A stretch of 64,000 bases of DNA from Astragalus membranaceus (Eukaryota > Streptophyta > Magnoliopsida > Fabales > Fabaceae): assembly GCA_039519185.1 (NCBI GenBank), contig CM076854.1, positions 149,778,997 to 149,842,996 on the forward strand. The letters are read 5' to 3'. The first letter of the stretch is position 1. The number at the start of each line of letters is the position of its first letter. A program made the translations under genes and the position numbers. The notes below the pieces were generated by a model that saw only the letters and a list, made by a program, of their open reading frames with translations, was not told the DNA's origin and ran no database searches. Below are positions 34,010 through 44,800 of the stretch, piece after piece.

Positions 34010-34289
34010 AAGCATCTATTAGCTAGTTTAAATTTCTGCATTAGTTAGTCTAACTGTCAACTATAGTTAGCTTACCACTGTAATTAGCTTGCCATTGTAA
34101 TCTAGATAGATAGTGAACCATAGTTAGTCATCTAGTTACATTTTAGTTATTATCATTTATTCTGTATATAAGGCAAACACTGTACAGTTACTATTCAGTT
34201 AGAAATAACAACCGAAAGTTCATTTCTATCTCTCTCTCTTTCGCAAAGCTTGAGCTCTCTTCCATGGAGTTTCACATTCTCATTTCACA
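34005..34289 (+). repeat. 3' LTR of the copia element
   Basis: Begins TGTGAAAGC after the polypurine tract and ends TTTCACA before atttc. About 97 percent identical to the 5' LTR by eye. Confidence 0.93.
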
Positions 34290-34294
34290 ATTTC

Positions 34295-35000
34295 GACCAC
34301 TTAACCTTCTCTCGCTATGAGAAGCTTGCACTAGAAGAGCAATTTTAGCAAAGATACTTAAAGCCCATCTATCATATAAATGATTGGAAGATGAAATAGA
34401 AAATTGAGATTAAGAGATAAACACATGCCTTGTTGAGAGTTTAAGGTAGCTTAGTTAGCGAGTTAATGAACACTATCTAGGGATCAAACTTTGGAAATTA
34501 ACATTTTGTTTTCCCTAATAATTAACACTAACTTTTGTCCATAAAAAATGTAACATCCTATTTATTTATTTATTTTTTTGAGCACATAATTTTATCAAAG
34601 TTGTAAACCAATTGAGTTCAGATTTTTTTTTGCCACACCTTGTGTTAATATCCCACCTTTTTTTTTGAAAAGTAAATATGTTTATTAATGGTCTCTAGCT
34701 CCAACATCATATGTGTGGGCTTTACCCACCTTCTATGAAAGGCTGTAGAGAGCACACCTAAATCACTTGCGAAAAAAGCTAGATTAAAACAAAACACCAG
34801 CAGTCAAAGATACAAAAGACCTGATGAATGTGGGATGACACCCCAAAAGAGAAGATACACCTAAGGAATACAACTAAGGATATTACACCAAAATTAAAAT
34901 AGAATAAAAAGTAAAAAGTTGAGGACTCTTGCTTGATCCGTCTAGCACCCTCCAGCGCACTGAGACCAACCACGCCCCAGAACAACAAACACAATCCAAG
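34295..35000. other. Spacer with a diverged SINE
   Basis: A diverged copy of the 35001 SINE lies at about 34440-34550 (GGTAGCTTAGTTAGCGAGTTAATG, then GGGATCAAACTTTGG). The stretch 34660-34985 looks like repeat debris. No gene. Confidence 0.5.
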
Positions 35001-35118
35001 TAATAAGGTAGCTCAGTTGGCGAGCTAAGGAACATGAAGGAGTTGCATGAAGGAGGTCCAGGGTTTAAACCCCGGAAACTAACATTCCCCCACCCCTACT
35101 AACATTTGCTTATAAAAA
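35001..35118 (+). mobile_element. Short SINE with 14-bp target-site duplication
   Basis: A-box-like GTAGCTCAGTTGGCGAGC and B-box-like GGTTTAAACCCCGG, ending TATAAAAA. The flanks are aaacacaatccaag on both sides (34987-35000, 35119-35132). A different SINE family from the 19849 copy. Confidence 0.85.
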
Positions 35119-35132
35119 AAACACAATCCAAG

Positions 35133-36076
35133 ACTATTGGTAGCAATTTACATCCGATTGTCCAAAAGGGTTACACTTGTGGTCAGCACAAGATGCAGCT
35201 GCTGCACAAAGCTCAACTATCATCCCTATTATCACTATCGAATTGCTCTTGCAAATGGGCTGTCATAATCCAACACACCAGCCCCATAAACTTGACAAAC
35301 CAAGTTACTAGAATTATGTTCACCTATCCCAACTCGATACATTGTGCCAACACCGAACCTCTTCCATGATACGTTTTTGAGCTAGAAGAATACACCAATA
35401 TAGGTATGAACTTACCCATCAAAGAAGTTGATTTAAAACTGATAGGAAGTCAAATATAACCACCACCACAAACAAAGCCAAACAAGATAAGAATTAGAAC
35501 ACCACCATGGAGAGCCACTGCTTCCATATCTTCACAAGAATGAAAGAAACCACTCCAAAAAATGATAGAAAAGATAGGTTCCTCATAAAGATATCAGCAA
35601 CTCCAATTGATCACACTACCACTAAGGCTACACACAGAGCCATTTTTCATATGCTAGCAGATACAACATTGATATAGCTCATGCAACAATCCCAATTCTC
35701 TAAATATAGGGTGCACCAAGCCAGTAGCTGCACAATATTATTATAGATGAAAGCAGAAAACACCACTGCAGTAGGTAGCTAGGGAGAGATAAAACATCAC
35801 CAGGCCAAGGTAATGTCCCACCACCTATTTACATATACGTACTCCATTAGAGCAGCAAAATAAAACTTGTACAAAACTAAGGACAAATTAGGAATATCCA
35901 TTGTTCAGGTGTAACTTGGCCTTACTTTTGGAAAAGTTTCCTTTTATTGCTCTAATGCAAGACTACGTATATGTATATGTAACTCAGTCGTGATTTTATT
36001 TATTTATTTATAAATAAAAACATATTTACTCCCACTAACCAAAAGTATAAACACTTTGTTTGAAAGAGTCTCTTAA
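35133..36076. other. Spacer with an imperfect inverted repeat
   Basis: An approximate foldback at about 35829-35982 pairs TACATATACGTA..TTAGAGCAGCAAAA with TTTTATTGCTCTAA..TACGTATATGTA, MITE-like. Otherwise no gene or domain. Confidence 0.5.
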
Positions 36077-36242
36077 CTTTTTTTTATCGTGTTATTAGTG
36101 TGCAGTTTCTATCGGCAAAGTCAATGACTAGTGTATTGTGTGGTTCTCTCCTCCCAACAGAGTTTTTGCCGCACCAAGATTCGAATACGAGACCTTGGGA
36201 TGAGATCCGAGCCCAATTATCACTCTTACCGACCCTTGTGGG
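36077..36242 (-). mobile_element. SINE, minus orientation, in segmental copy B
   Basis: On the minus strand it reads as the same family as 39528 (B-box ATTCGAATCTTGG, then GGCAAAAACTCTGTTGGGAG). The flanks gaaagagtctcttaa (36062-36076) and gaaagagtctcctaa (36243-36257) are near-identical, and copy A (about 24983) has the empty site GAAAGAGTCTCGTAA. Confidence 0.87.
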
Positions 36243-36454
36243 CGAAAGAGTCTCCTAATTAATAAATCTTGTGAATTGTTCTCGTTAGAGTTCGATTAAA
36301 TTAATCTTTATAATTTTTTCTTGTGGTAGTCTCTTTGGCGTCATCCCACCCTCCATGGCGCCAAATCCCCTCCCCCTTCCTTTTTTCTCTTGCCCAAAAC
36401 CTCTTTCCATCTTTTTTTTCCCTTTCTCTTCCCTCTTTGTTTCCATATTTTTAT

Positions 36455-36915
36455 ATTCCAGCGCTACTTTACGGTCCGGTAAAAATTTAATTATTCAAAT
36501 ACACGAAGTTCGTTCCTCCATAATCGATAACCAATTTCGTTAAAAACAAATTAATTTTCTAACAAAATATGTAAAGTGTGACGCTAAGCGGTTTGTTTTG
36601 GGGTGTCTTAGGATCTAGAAAAAAATTTAGATGTAAAAATACACGGAGTTCACTTCTCAATAATTTGTTTGGTCAAACCAAAAATTAATTTCATGCCAAA
36701 ATACGTAAAGTACGACGCTAGACTGTGTGTTCTGGGTTACTTTAGCATTCAGAAAAAATTTCAACTGTTTAGATATGCAAAGTTTGTTTTTTAACTACCG
36801 GTTTGGTGGAAAAAAATTTTATAAAAAAATAGGTATAATGTGATGTTAAACAGTGTGTTTTAAGGTACTTTAGTATTCAAAAAATATTTTAACCGTTCAA
36901 ATATTCAAAAGTTCT
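36455..36915. repeat. Minisatellite with a period of about 130 bp
   Basis: About 3.5 diverged units. Recurrent landmarks are TACTTTA(G)/GGTGTCTTAGGAT, TTCAAATACACG(A/G)AGTT, the CAAAATA(T/C)GTAAAGTGTGACGCTA joint and a GTGTGTTTTGGG segment. It lies in the extra DNA of copy B, upstream of the peptide gene. Confidence 0.72.
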
Positions 36916-37301
36916 TTAGACTCTCTCTTATTATTATCTATGGATGTTCAATTTCAATTTTAATGTCTTTATTAATTAAAAATGATATTTTTAAATATAG
37001 TTTACATTGTCAAATACTTCTACAATATAGTTAATTTTATATTTACTTATACAACGCTACAATATTTATGTATTAAATGATGTTTTTGTGCCGTACATCT
37101 GACCGGTCAAAGCGCTAGTTATTATTACTTTAAAACACAAAATCTCTGATCTGGTATTTTTTTATTGTTTTGAAACGGTCTTTTTCAGATACTGGGTTGC
37201 GCGTAAATGTTATGTTTTGGAGTCCAAGGCATTCCAATTTCAATTTTTCAATATTCAAACAATTCACAGTCAAAGCAAAACCATAGAAAACTCAATTCCA
37301 C

Positions 37302-37316
37302 TCCCTATATATAAAA
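37302..37316 (+). promoter_or_regulatory. Candidate TATA box of peptide gene copy B
   Basis: CCCTATATATAAAATC, about 135 bases before the start codon, at the same place as in copy A. Confidence 0.6.
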
Positions 37317-37443
37317 TCGCTATATACCTCCCCTTCTCCCACCAACACATTTCATATCACAAATACAACTCCTTCAAAGCTCGTAGATACCAATTCAAAG
37401 TACCAAAAAAATCAATTCCTTCATTATTTACTTACTAACATAT

Positions 37444-37650
37444 ATGGCTTTATCTAATTACCAAAAGATCCTTTTCAAAGTTGTGTGCATTATGCTGATT
37501 ATTCTCAATATTATGGTTGCTTCTCAATCAGGAGTAGATTGCAGGCCATTATTAATGCACTATGAATGGTCTTGGGATCATGGCCTTCTTTTTCAATCGC
37601 TTCCAAATGGTCCTGCACCAGATTCAAAGGGAGATCCTACTCATCCCTAA
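37444..37650 (+). CDS. Small secreted peptide precursor, PIP/PIPL-like (copy B)
   Basis: 68 codons, no intron, the partner of 25337-25540. Relative to copy A it has one extra Asn near the N-terminus, Arg to Lys, Tyr to Cys and Val to Ile changes in the signal peptide, and one change in the mature part (GPAPG to GPAPD). The stretch from SQSGVDCRPLL to the PTHP end is otherwise identical. The strict conservation of the C-terminal 40 residues, with changes concentrated in the hydrophobic leader, fits a functional secreted ligand. Same family caveat as copy A. The promoter region differs by nested repeats further upstream, so expression could have diverged. Confidence 0.75.
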   Translation: MALSNYQKILFKVVCIMLIILNIMVASQSGVDCRPLLMHYEWSWDHGLLFQSLPNGPAPDSKGDPTHP

Positions 37651-39527
37651 GCTATGTACTAGCATATATTATACCATCAAATTAATTAACGTGCATAGTT
37701 GAGGTTTGAGGAGAAGCCTTTGCAATGATGAAATAGTTGATACGTGGGAATCGCTTCTTAAGAAAGAAGTAGGTTATATATATGACTTATATTTTTTATT
37801 ATTTTTTTTATTATAGGATGCATGTCTCACATGCAATTTTTTTTCATATGTTTGTTCGTTATATTCTTGTATTCACATTCAATTTTAATAATCTTAGAAT
37901 ATATCTTGAAAATTAGAGATATATATTCTTTTTGTCAAATTCAATTACCATACCACAACATGCAAATCCACGGTAACCAAAAAAAACATGCAAACCCGTG
38001 TATTGTCTCTATTTCATTTCGCAGTTGTATGGTGGATTATTTGTACAGATTCTAAGTGCTTCTATCACTAGGTGTTACTTTTATCAGTATATCAATAAAT
38101 AAAAATACTTGCCTCTTAAATAAAAATTAAGTGATTTGGTACGTACAGCAAAACACCGAACAAATGCACTTGCAATAAAAATTAGGTATGTCTAGTGCCA
38201 ACACTTTAAGAGGAATAAAGCTCTTCCAAAATATATAAAATTTAATAGAAAAAAGGGTCTGAAATCACTAGTAACACATAAAATTATAAAAAAGAATATT
38301 AGAAAATGTAAGTGTGGTTCCATAAGTATGGTTTGTGCTATTTTTTAAACCGAGCGCGACATGTGTATTAATTATTTATATTATTTACTACCTTTTAATT
38401 AGTCTGCATGTCATGTTATAATTGGAAAACGGCACCAACTACACGACTATAAAATGAAACCACACTTAATTAAGCTATCTCCAAAAGAATAAAGCATATT
38501 TAACAGGGACAAATTCTGAACGCAATCCATCTTTCCATCTAAATATTACTTTTTAAAAGTCAATTCAATGATAAATCCATTAAATATTGTCCATCTCTTA
38601 ATAAACTTATAATGGGTTTAAGTTTATACACCAACATGCTGAAATTTTTTAATGGGTCAAGACTTTTTGAAAGTCTAAACTCTGGCTTTTGACCATAGTA
38701 AGTCTTTAGAAAAATTTTGACTTAATTTGTTTAGTAAATAAGTCTGATATAAGTTAGGCCATAATAAGCCATCTCTAATTGTCACCCTCTACCCATTCCA
38801 TGTATTATTTTGAATAAAAATACACTATTAAAAAAAAGATGAAATAACGACAAAAGTTTAGAGATGAAAAACAACAAAAAGTGTTGCTAATTCAGTCTCA
38901 AAAGTTAACCGCGGCGTCGAATTTGGAGACCAAATTCATTTTTTGTCTTTAATTTCCGTCGTCATTTTAACTTTTTCTAATAGTAATAGAGTACGTATAT
39001 TATAAACAAAAAAGATTATTTGAGTTTAACTATATTTTCACCTTTTTCCTGTAATTTCTAATGTGCTTGAATATGCATGCAAGTGTGGGCACAGACATAC
39101 CTAATCGATACGTGGGAGTTGCTTCTTAAAAAAGAATGGGTTATATTATATGACTTTTTTATTTACTTTTTAGTATAGGATGCATGTCTCACATGCAATT
39201 TTTTTTTTCATATGTTTGTTCGTTATATTTTTGTATTCACATTCAATTTTGATAATCTTAGAAGATATTTTGAAAATTTGAGATATATTCTTTTTGTCAT
39301 GATTACCATTGTATGTAAAACATGATGATGATTAACATGGATCATACTTTTCCCTTTTCACAAATTAAAGTTAAACCGAATATAAAGATCCAAAGTGGCC
39401 ATACCACAACATGTGTACCAGATGTTGTGTTTTGTCTGTTCTATTTCATTTCGGAGTTGTATGGTGGATTATTTGTACAGATTCTGACTGCCTCTACACT
39501 GGGCGTTACTGACCAACAATGTCGGTT
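37651..39527. other. 3' flank of copy B, partial third copy, and spacer
   Basis: 37680-38170 is the 3' flank of copy B. From about 39100 the same flank recurs (GATACGTGGGAGTTGCTTCTTAA, ATGCATGTCTCACATGCAA), a third copy without its peptide ORF. At about 38823-38985 a small inverted element (CACTATTA..TAATAGTA ends) may be a MITE. No gene. Confidence 0.55.
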
Positions 39528-39713
39528 TGAGTGGTAACTGGACTCGAATTCTACCCCAAGGTATTGGGTTCGAATCTTGAGTGTGACAAAAACTCTGTTG
39601 AGAGAGAGAACCACGCGAATCGGCAAAACTGGGTACTCATGGCCAGCCAGGTTCCCCGGCGTAGATTAGTCATCGGCAAAGCCGGTGAAAACTGCGCACC
39701 AATTAATGGTAAC

Positions 39714-39715
<2 letters not shown>
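39528..39715 (+). mobile_element. SINE in the partial third copy
   Basis: B-box GGGTTCGAATCTTG, then ACAAAAACTCTGTTGAGAG and the family core GTAGATTAGTCATCGG, followed directly by an AT array. Comparison with copy B near 38070 shows it as an insertion. No TSD was recognised. Confidence 0.72.

Positions 39716-39716
<1 letters not shown>

Positions 39717-39775
<59 letters not shown>
39717..39775. repeat. (AT)n microsatellite
   Basis: About 29 AT units after the SINE end; it may have grown from the SINE tail. Confidence 0.95.
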
Positions 39776-39779
<4 letters not shown>

Positions 39780-39889
39780 CTTGCCTCTTAAAAAAAGTGA
39801 TTGGTACAGTAAAACACCGGAAAAAAATATACCATGCACTTGCAAAAGTACTCCTCTTCTACATAAGTTCAATAGAGTAGGTAACTTCT

Positions 39890-40270
39890 CGCTACAAGAA
39901 AATTGACATATAACGACGGCAAATATCCGTGGGTAAAGGGTTAAAAACCCTAGGTATAGCACCAAAAACCTTTACCGAGGGACAATTCTTTCCGTGGTCT
40001 TTATTTGGCTATACCCACGGAAAAATGGCGTCGCTATAGCCTATAGTGAAAGTTTTTGACTGTTGGACAAAACCTTAGAGCTATGCCCATGGTTACTTTT
40101 CTGTTGGTATAGGTCTTAACAACACTCTTAATTTTGCTATACCCACAGCTGAATCTCCATAGGTATAGGTTTTAGTGACGCCTCCTAATTTGCTATACCA
40201 CCATTCCATTTCATTGGTAAAAAAATTATTAATAACGTTTGTAGGTTTTAGTGACACCTCTTGTGATTAA
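39890..40270. mobile_element. Probable CACTA terminus, truncated
   Basis: CGCTACAAGAAAATTGACATA resembles a mutated CACTACAAGAAA end and is followed by subterminal repeats of CCGTGGGTA / GGTATAG(C/G) type in both orientations. The opposite end was not found. Confidence 0.5.
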
Positions 40271-41807
40271 CGCTTTTGATAATCAGTTAAAAGCTAAATA
40301 TAAAATAAATAAATAAATAAATATATTTATGAAACAATAAAAGAAAAAAACTCTAATCATATAGAAAATTAACATCAAGTCTAATAATTATATTTATGAA
40401 ATTTAATTTTATGAAAAGTCATAATATTTAAAGAAATTGAATAGTAAGCTTTATATATCGCATGCATTCAGCAATTGAACAATATACAGCCCTCTCTCTG
40501 TGGGCAAAGAATTTTTTTTATAAGCAAAATATATATTAATAGAAATGAGTATTAAGGATACTCCAACCCTTAAAATTTCTCTGGGCCAAAATCTCGGTGA
40601 GAAAAATACCCAATGAGAAAAAAGAATATCTCGAGAAGAACGAGACAAGAACTCAAATTACACCAAATTCATACAAATAAGAGGATTTCTCCACTATAGG
40701 TTAAACTGCAAAGGATACTGCTTTCCATTTTAAATTGTGAAGATCCTTTTCTTTACTATTTCAATTCAACAGTTAAAATTTAATTTAACAAACCCTCCTT
40801 TAACATGTGAGATGGCAGCGTACCTACCTAACCTATAAGTTGGAAAGAAAAAGAAAAGGTGGGGTCATGTCTCTCAATTGAGTGACATTCGATCTTGCCT
40901 TCTTCCTCGCCTCGTGACTATTTGGTAATTTTCTGTTCTTTTTCTTTTTCTTCCTAATAATAATAACTTATTTTATAGATTTGACTCATTCCAGGCCTCC
41001 GCCACATCAACACACTGCCACCAAATCAAGACCACTCTGGTGACTTTGATCACAGTTTTCCCAATTGTGCATTTAATTGAAAAATCTATTCAATCTTTAC
41101 TCATTCAACAAGTTATTCCGGGGGAAGACCTTTGTAATTTACAATAAACTTCTCTAAAATAAAAAGCAAAAAATGAAAAGAAAAAATAAATAGTATAGCT
41201 TAGGCGCAGATGACTTATAGTTACAGTCCAATGTCAAATTCAATCTTCAAACAAATGGCTCAGTCATCTTTGACAAGTTCTCAGTATACCATCAATTTAA
41301 ACATGCACAAAACTGTTTTACACGGAGTGGGTGCCCCCCCGAGGTGACGAACTGACGATTGTCCAAATTTTATAAAAAAACAATTTAGTCAAATTGCTTT
41401 AGTTAATGCAATAGCAGACTTCTTATCCTCTACAGTCAGCCAAATGTGTTCCCCAAGGGTGAAAATATAACAGGCAGAGTGGAGTATTCAAATGAGAAGA
41501 AATAAAATCATTGACCAATATTAATGCAAGTGAAACTGCACTCACAACTAATTTATCTCTACTATCAAATAAAATCAAGTAACAATTAATAAGGCACGTT
41601 ACATTCATTTCTTTATCCATTACAAATATTCAGTACTTCAGGGTCTACAGACTTTAGTAATACCTGAACAATAAGCAAGTTCAGAAGGTATCTAAAGATG
41701 CACTAAATACAGAAATATACAAATACGCCACCTTCGTGAAACCCGGTGGTTAAATGATGTGATGCACAATAAATTTGGTAAACTATACAAATAAGATCCA
41801 CCATAGT
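40271..41807. other. Spacer and 3' UTR of the OR23-like gene
   Basis: The right part (about 41640-41807) is the probable 3' UTR of the minus-strand kelch gene. A possible LINE 3' tail on the minus strand lies near 40500-40680. Nothing else is supported. Confidence 0.45.
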
Positions 41808-44800
41808 TCATAGACATATTGGGCTCAATACAGCACTATTAATATCTAAATGATAAGTGAAAGGTGACTTGGTCACAAGTGTTCTCCAGGACCTCTTTTT
41901 CGGATTATAAATTTGAAAGCACATAGTTCCTGTCTTCTTATAGAGTCTGGACCTTCGTTTTTCTGTGAAATCATCTTCATATAAATGTGTTAATACATAC
42001 AGCTCTCCATCTACTACTACAATACCAAATGAAGACCCTCGGGGAGCCTTTTTTGGCACACGAGACTCATATAGCCATCGATTTGAAGACATGTCATATC
42101 TGCAGGGTATATTCATCATAAAAAAGTGAATCACAGATTTGCAACTTCAAAGGTTCTGGAAATGTCATTTACAAGTAAGCAAAGAAATCCATCATGAATA
42201 TTGCATGCTCTACCATGAATGTGGATTCCTCGAAGTTCACGCAATCTAATCCAGCGATTTAAATGAAAAAGGTAAGAAAGAAGATTAAGAAGCACAAAAA
42301 CCAATTAGGATGGGTGTTTAGATGAATATATACATAATGAGGTAAGAACAATGTAAAATTAGCAAGCATTCCATTTCTGGTCCGCTAGATGACCCATAAG
42401 CAAGCTAATTGACCAATACAATTAATTATCTCAAGAATATTTTCTAGCAAATCCTCACCATCCATTCTGCTATACGGAGCATTGAACCAATGGAGCTCAA
42501 ATAGCCTGGCAAAAAGGTAAGGCAGGAATATTCCCCACTGTATGATCATGGACCAGTTAAGCATAGCTTTTGGTCATGCCTGCCTTATTTATGAATTTGT
42601 AAAGATCCAAGGGAGGAAAAAAGGAGGAAATTTTTTCAAGTTCAATGAATCACAAAACATATTCTAAACATGCCAAAGTTACTCTTAAACATTTTTTTGG
42701 GCCTAGCTCAACGCCACAAAACTAACATGTGAGATGAGAACTACGCAAGCTTGATAAGCATTGGTTTGACCATATTTCTAGGTGATGTGGGACTTGATGC
42801 ACCACCACATGGCTGAGGCTGCACCTAAAGGCAGCCAGAGTTGCTGCAATTAAGGCGGCTAAGGGGAAACCGCAATTAAAGCGCCTTTCTAACACCCCCG
42901 CCTCACGCCCAAGGCAATGGGCCTTTCTAGCGCCTTTCTATCATAGATTTTTTGGCCTAACTCAACCCCACAAAAAGGCCTTGTAAAGTGAAGATTGCTC
43001 AAGTCTTATAAGTACTATTTAGGTCATATCTCTAGGCGGTGTGGAACTAAACACTCCCCTCACATCCAGCACAACAAAGGTGTAGGATGCTTCATTGGTG
43101 TGTTTAGAGCCTCTCCAGTAGGAAAGACGCAAAAGTTTTCCATGATATAAAAAACTTAATACACCAATCTCTCCTTTGTGTCTTTCTCTTTCCTATTGTA
43201 AGAGTCCAATACCAGAGAAGATCTCAACACAATGAAGGAAACCCAAAGTTGATGTAATTAAGACGGATAGGGGAGGACCGCAATTAAGGCAACTTTCCAA
43301 CAGTTATTGTGTTTGACTACAAGCATTTGTCATAAATTTCTATTAATGTGTATACCAGTACCTGGTCTCCATAATACAGAATTTCAAGTGTTTCACGTTC
43401 AAGCCACCAAAACATGCAAATATTTCATTCTACGCATTTGATGCTAGTATTCATTTGAAGTGTAAACATTTTACATCAAACTTAATGAATAACTGAATCA
43501 TGTCATTGACAGACACACAAGGCACTTCTTCTGCAACATGTGACTTTTCCCGTAATAATATATGCATATTTCCACAAAGCAACAATTGGCTACAGTCTAG
43601 AATCTAAGTAATAACATGATATAAGTAGTCTAAACTCTAACCTTCATTTATAATACCTGGATGTAAGCCTAAGACCTCTACAACCCAAAAACTGACCGGG
43701 GTCCTGGTGTCAGGTGTAAAACACTGAAGAGTGAAGACCAGGGGAGTTGCAATAACAAGGAAAAATATGTGAATAAAGAACAAGATCAACAATCACATTG
43801 ATTGTCTAGGGAAAATAATGTCCAACAACTGACTCTGTTATCTATTTATAATGTTATCATTAGTTGTAACCAACTGTTACCGGGGGGGGGGGGGTATGCT
43901 AGTTACACCTCTATAATTCTATAATTGTGTGCAGTGCACCACTTCTACACCTGCACCCATAGTAAATTAGATTTCCGATGGATGCTCACTGGAATTACCT
44001 AACCTTCAGCTGGACAAACTATGTGACTCAGATTTGTGCACAACAAACCAAAGTTGTCCAACTCAGATACTACCTTGGAGTGGACAAGGGAGGTAGGAAT
44101 GCAAAACACGAAATCATAACCCAAAAAGTGAGATCCTAACATGAATTCCTTTTGATATACTCCCCACATGCATACATATACATAAGGAACAGTAATTGAT
44201 GAAAATAAAATCACAATCAGAACACACACTCAAGTATATTTTACTTCAAAATGCATAACTGACGGGAGATTTTAAAAATTGAGGACAAGCCTTTTAATAA
44301 GACAACGGCCTCAAACCACCAAGTACCAACACAAACCAAGACTTGTATCCATGGTAGTCAAGATCGCGCGCCACGTCGTAGGATCGTCCCTTCCTACGCG
44401 AAATCTTTCTTTCACCGTTCCAACTCGTTAACAAAAGCGCTGGAAGTGGTGGAGCGGTGGGCGTGCCATGCTATCGGGTAAAAGTGTGGGATCAGCGCTT
44501 CTCTCACGCGCTACAGAAAGACAGAAGCAATGGTTGACCCGTTACCCGACCCGGAAGAGAAAACGTGACCCGGTTGGAATTTAACCCTAATTTCGGCCAG
44601 CAAATGTAATTAAAGCCAAGCTGATTCAACAGGTAGTATCTCTTTGGGACTATGCATCTTTAATTGCTTTCCAATTCCTAGATTCAATAATCATTTCAGA
44701 TTCATCATTCATTCCCTCTTTTTTTGATTCATTCATTATTGTTACTCCGATATCAGTGTAATGGGTTTAATCATTGTTTCTTCAAATTCTTCTTCAAATT

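Larger units (their letters stand above)
27146..34289 (+). mobile_element. Ty1/copia LTR retrotransposon, decayed and with two nested insertions
   Basis: Two 285-bp LTRs (27146-27430, 34005-34289) end in TGTGAAA/TTTCACA, though the left copy starts TC by mutation. They are flanked by the 5-bp duplication atttc (27141-27145, 34290-34294). About nine differences between the LTRs are visible by eye. A primer site TGGTATCAGAGC (initiator Met tRNA) follows the left LTR and a GAGGGGGA polypurine tract precedes the right one. Domain order gag, protease, integrase, reverse transcriptase, RNase H is that of Ty1/copia. All parts contain stops or frameshifts, and a TRIM-like element (28560-29706) and a hAT MITE (30987-31674) are inserted. 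Confidence 0.95.
36030..38170 (+). repeat. Segmental duplication, copy B
   Basis: Second copy of the 24950-26040 block, enlarged by the SINE (36077-36242) and by about 0.8 kb (about 36300-37115) that contains a minisatellite. The peptide gene is intact. Confidence 0.83.

Noticed and set aside
39666..39965. ORFs with Ile-Tyr repeats on both strands
   Set aside because: Translation of the (AT)n array after a SINE.
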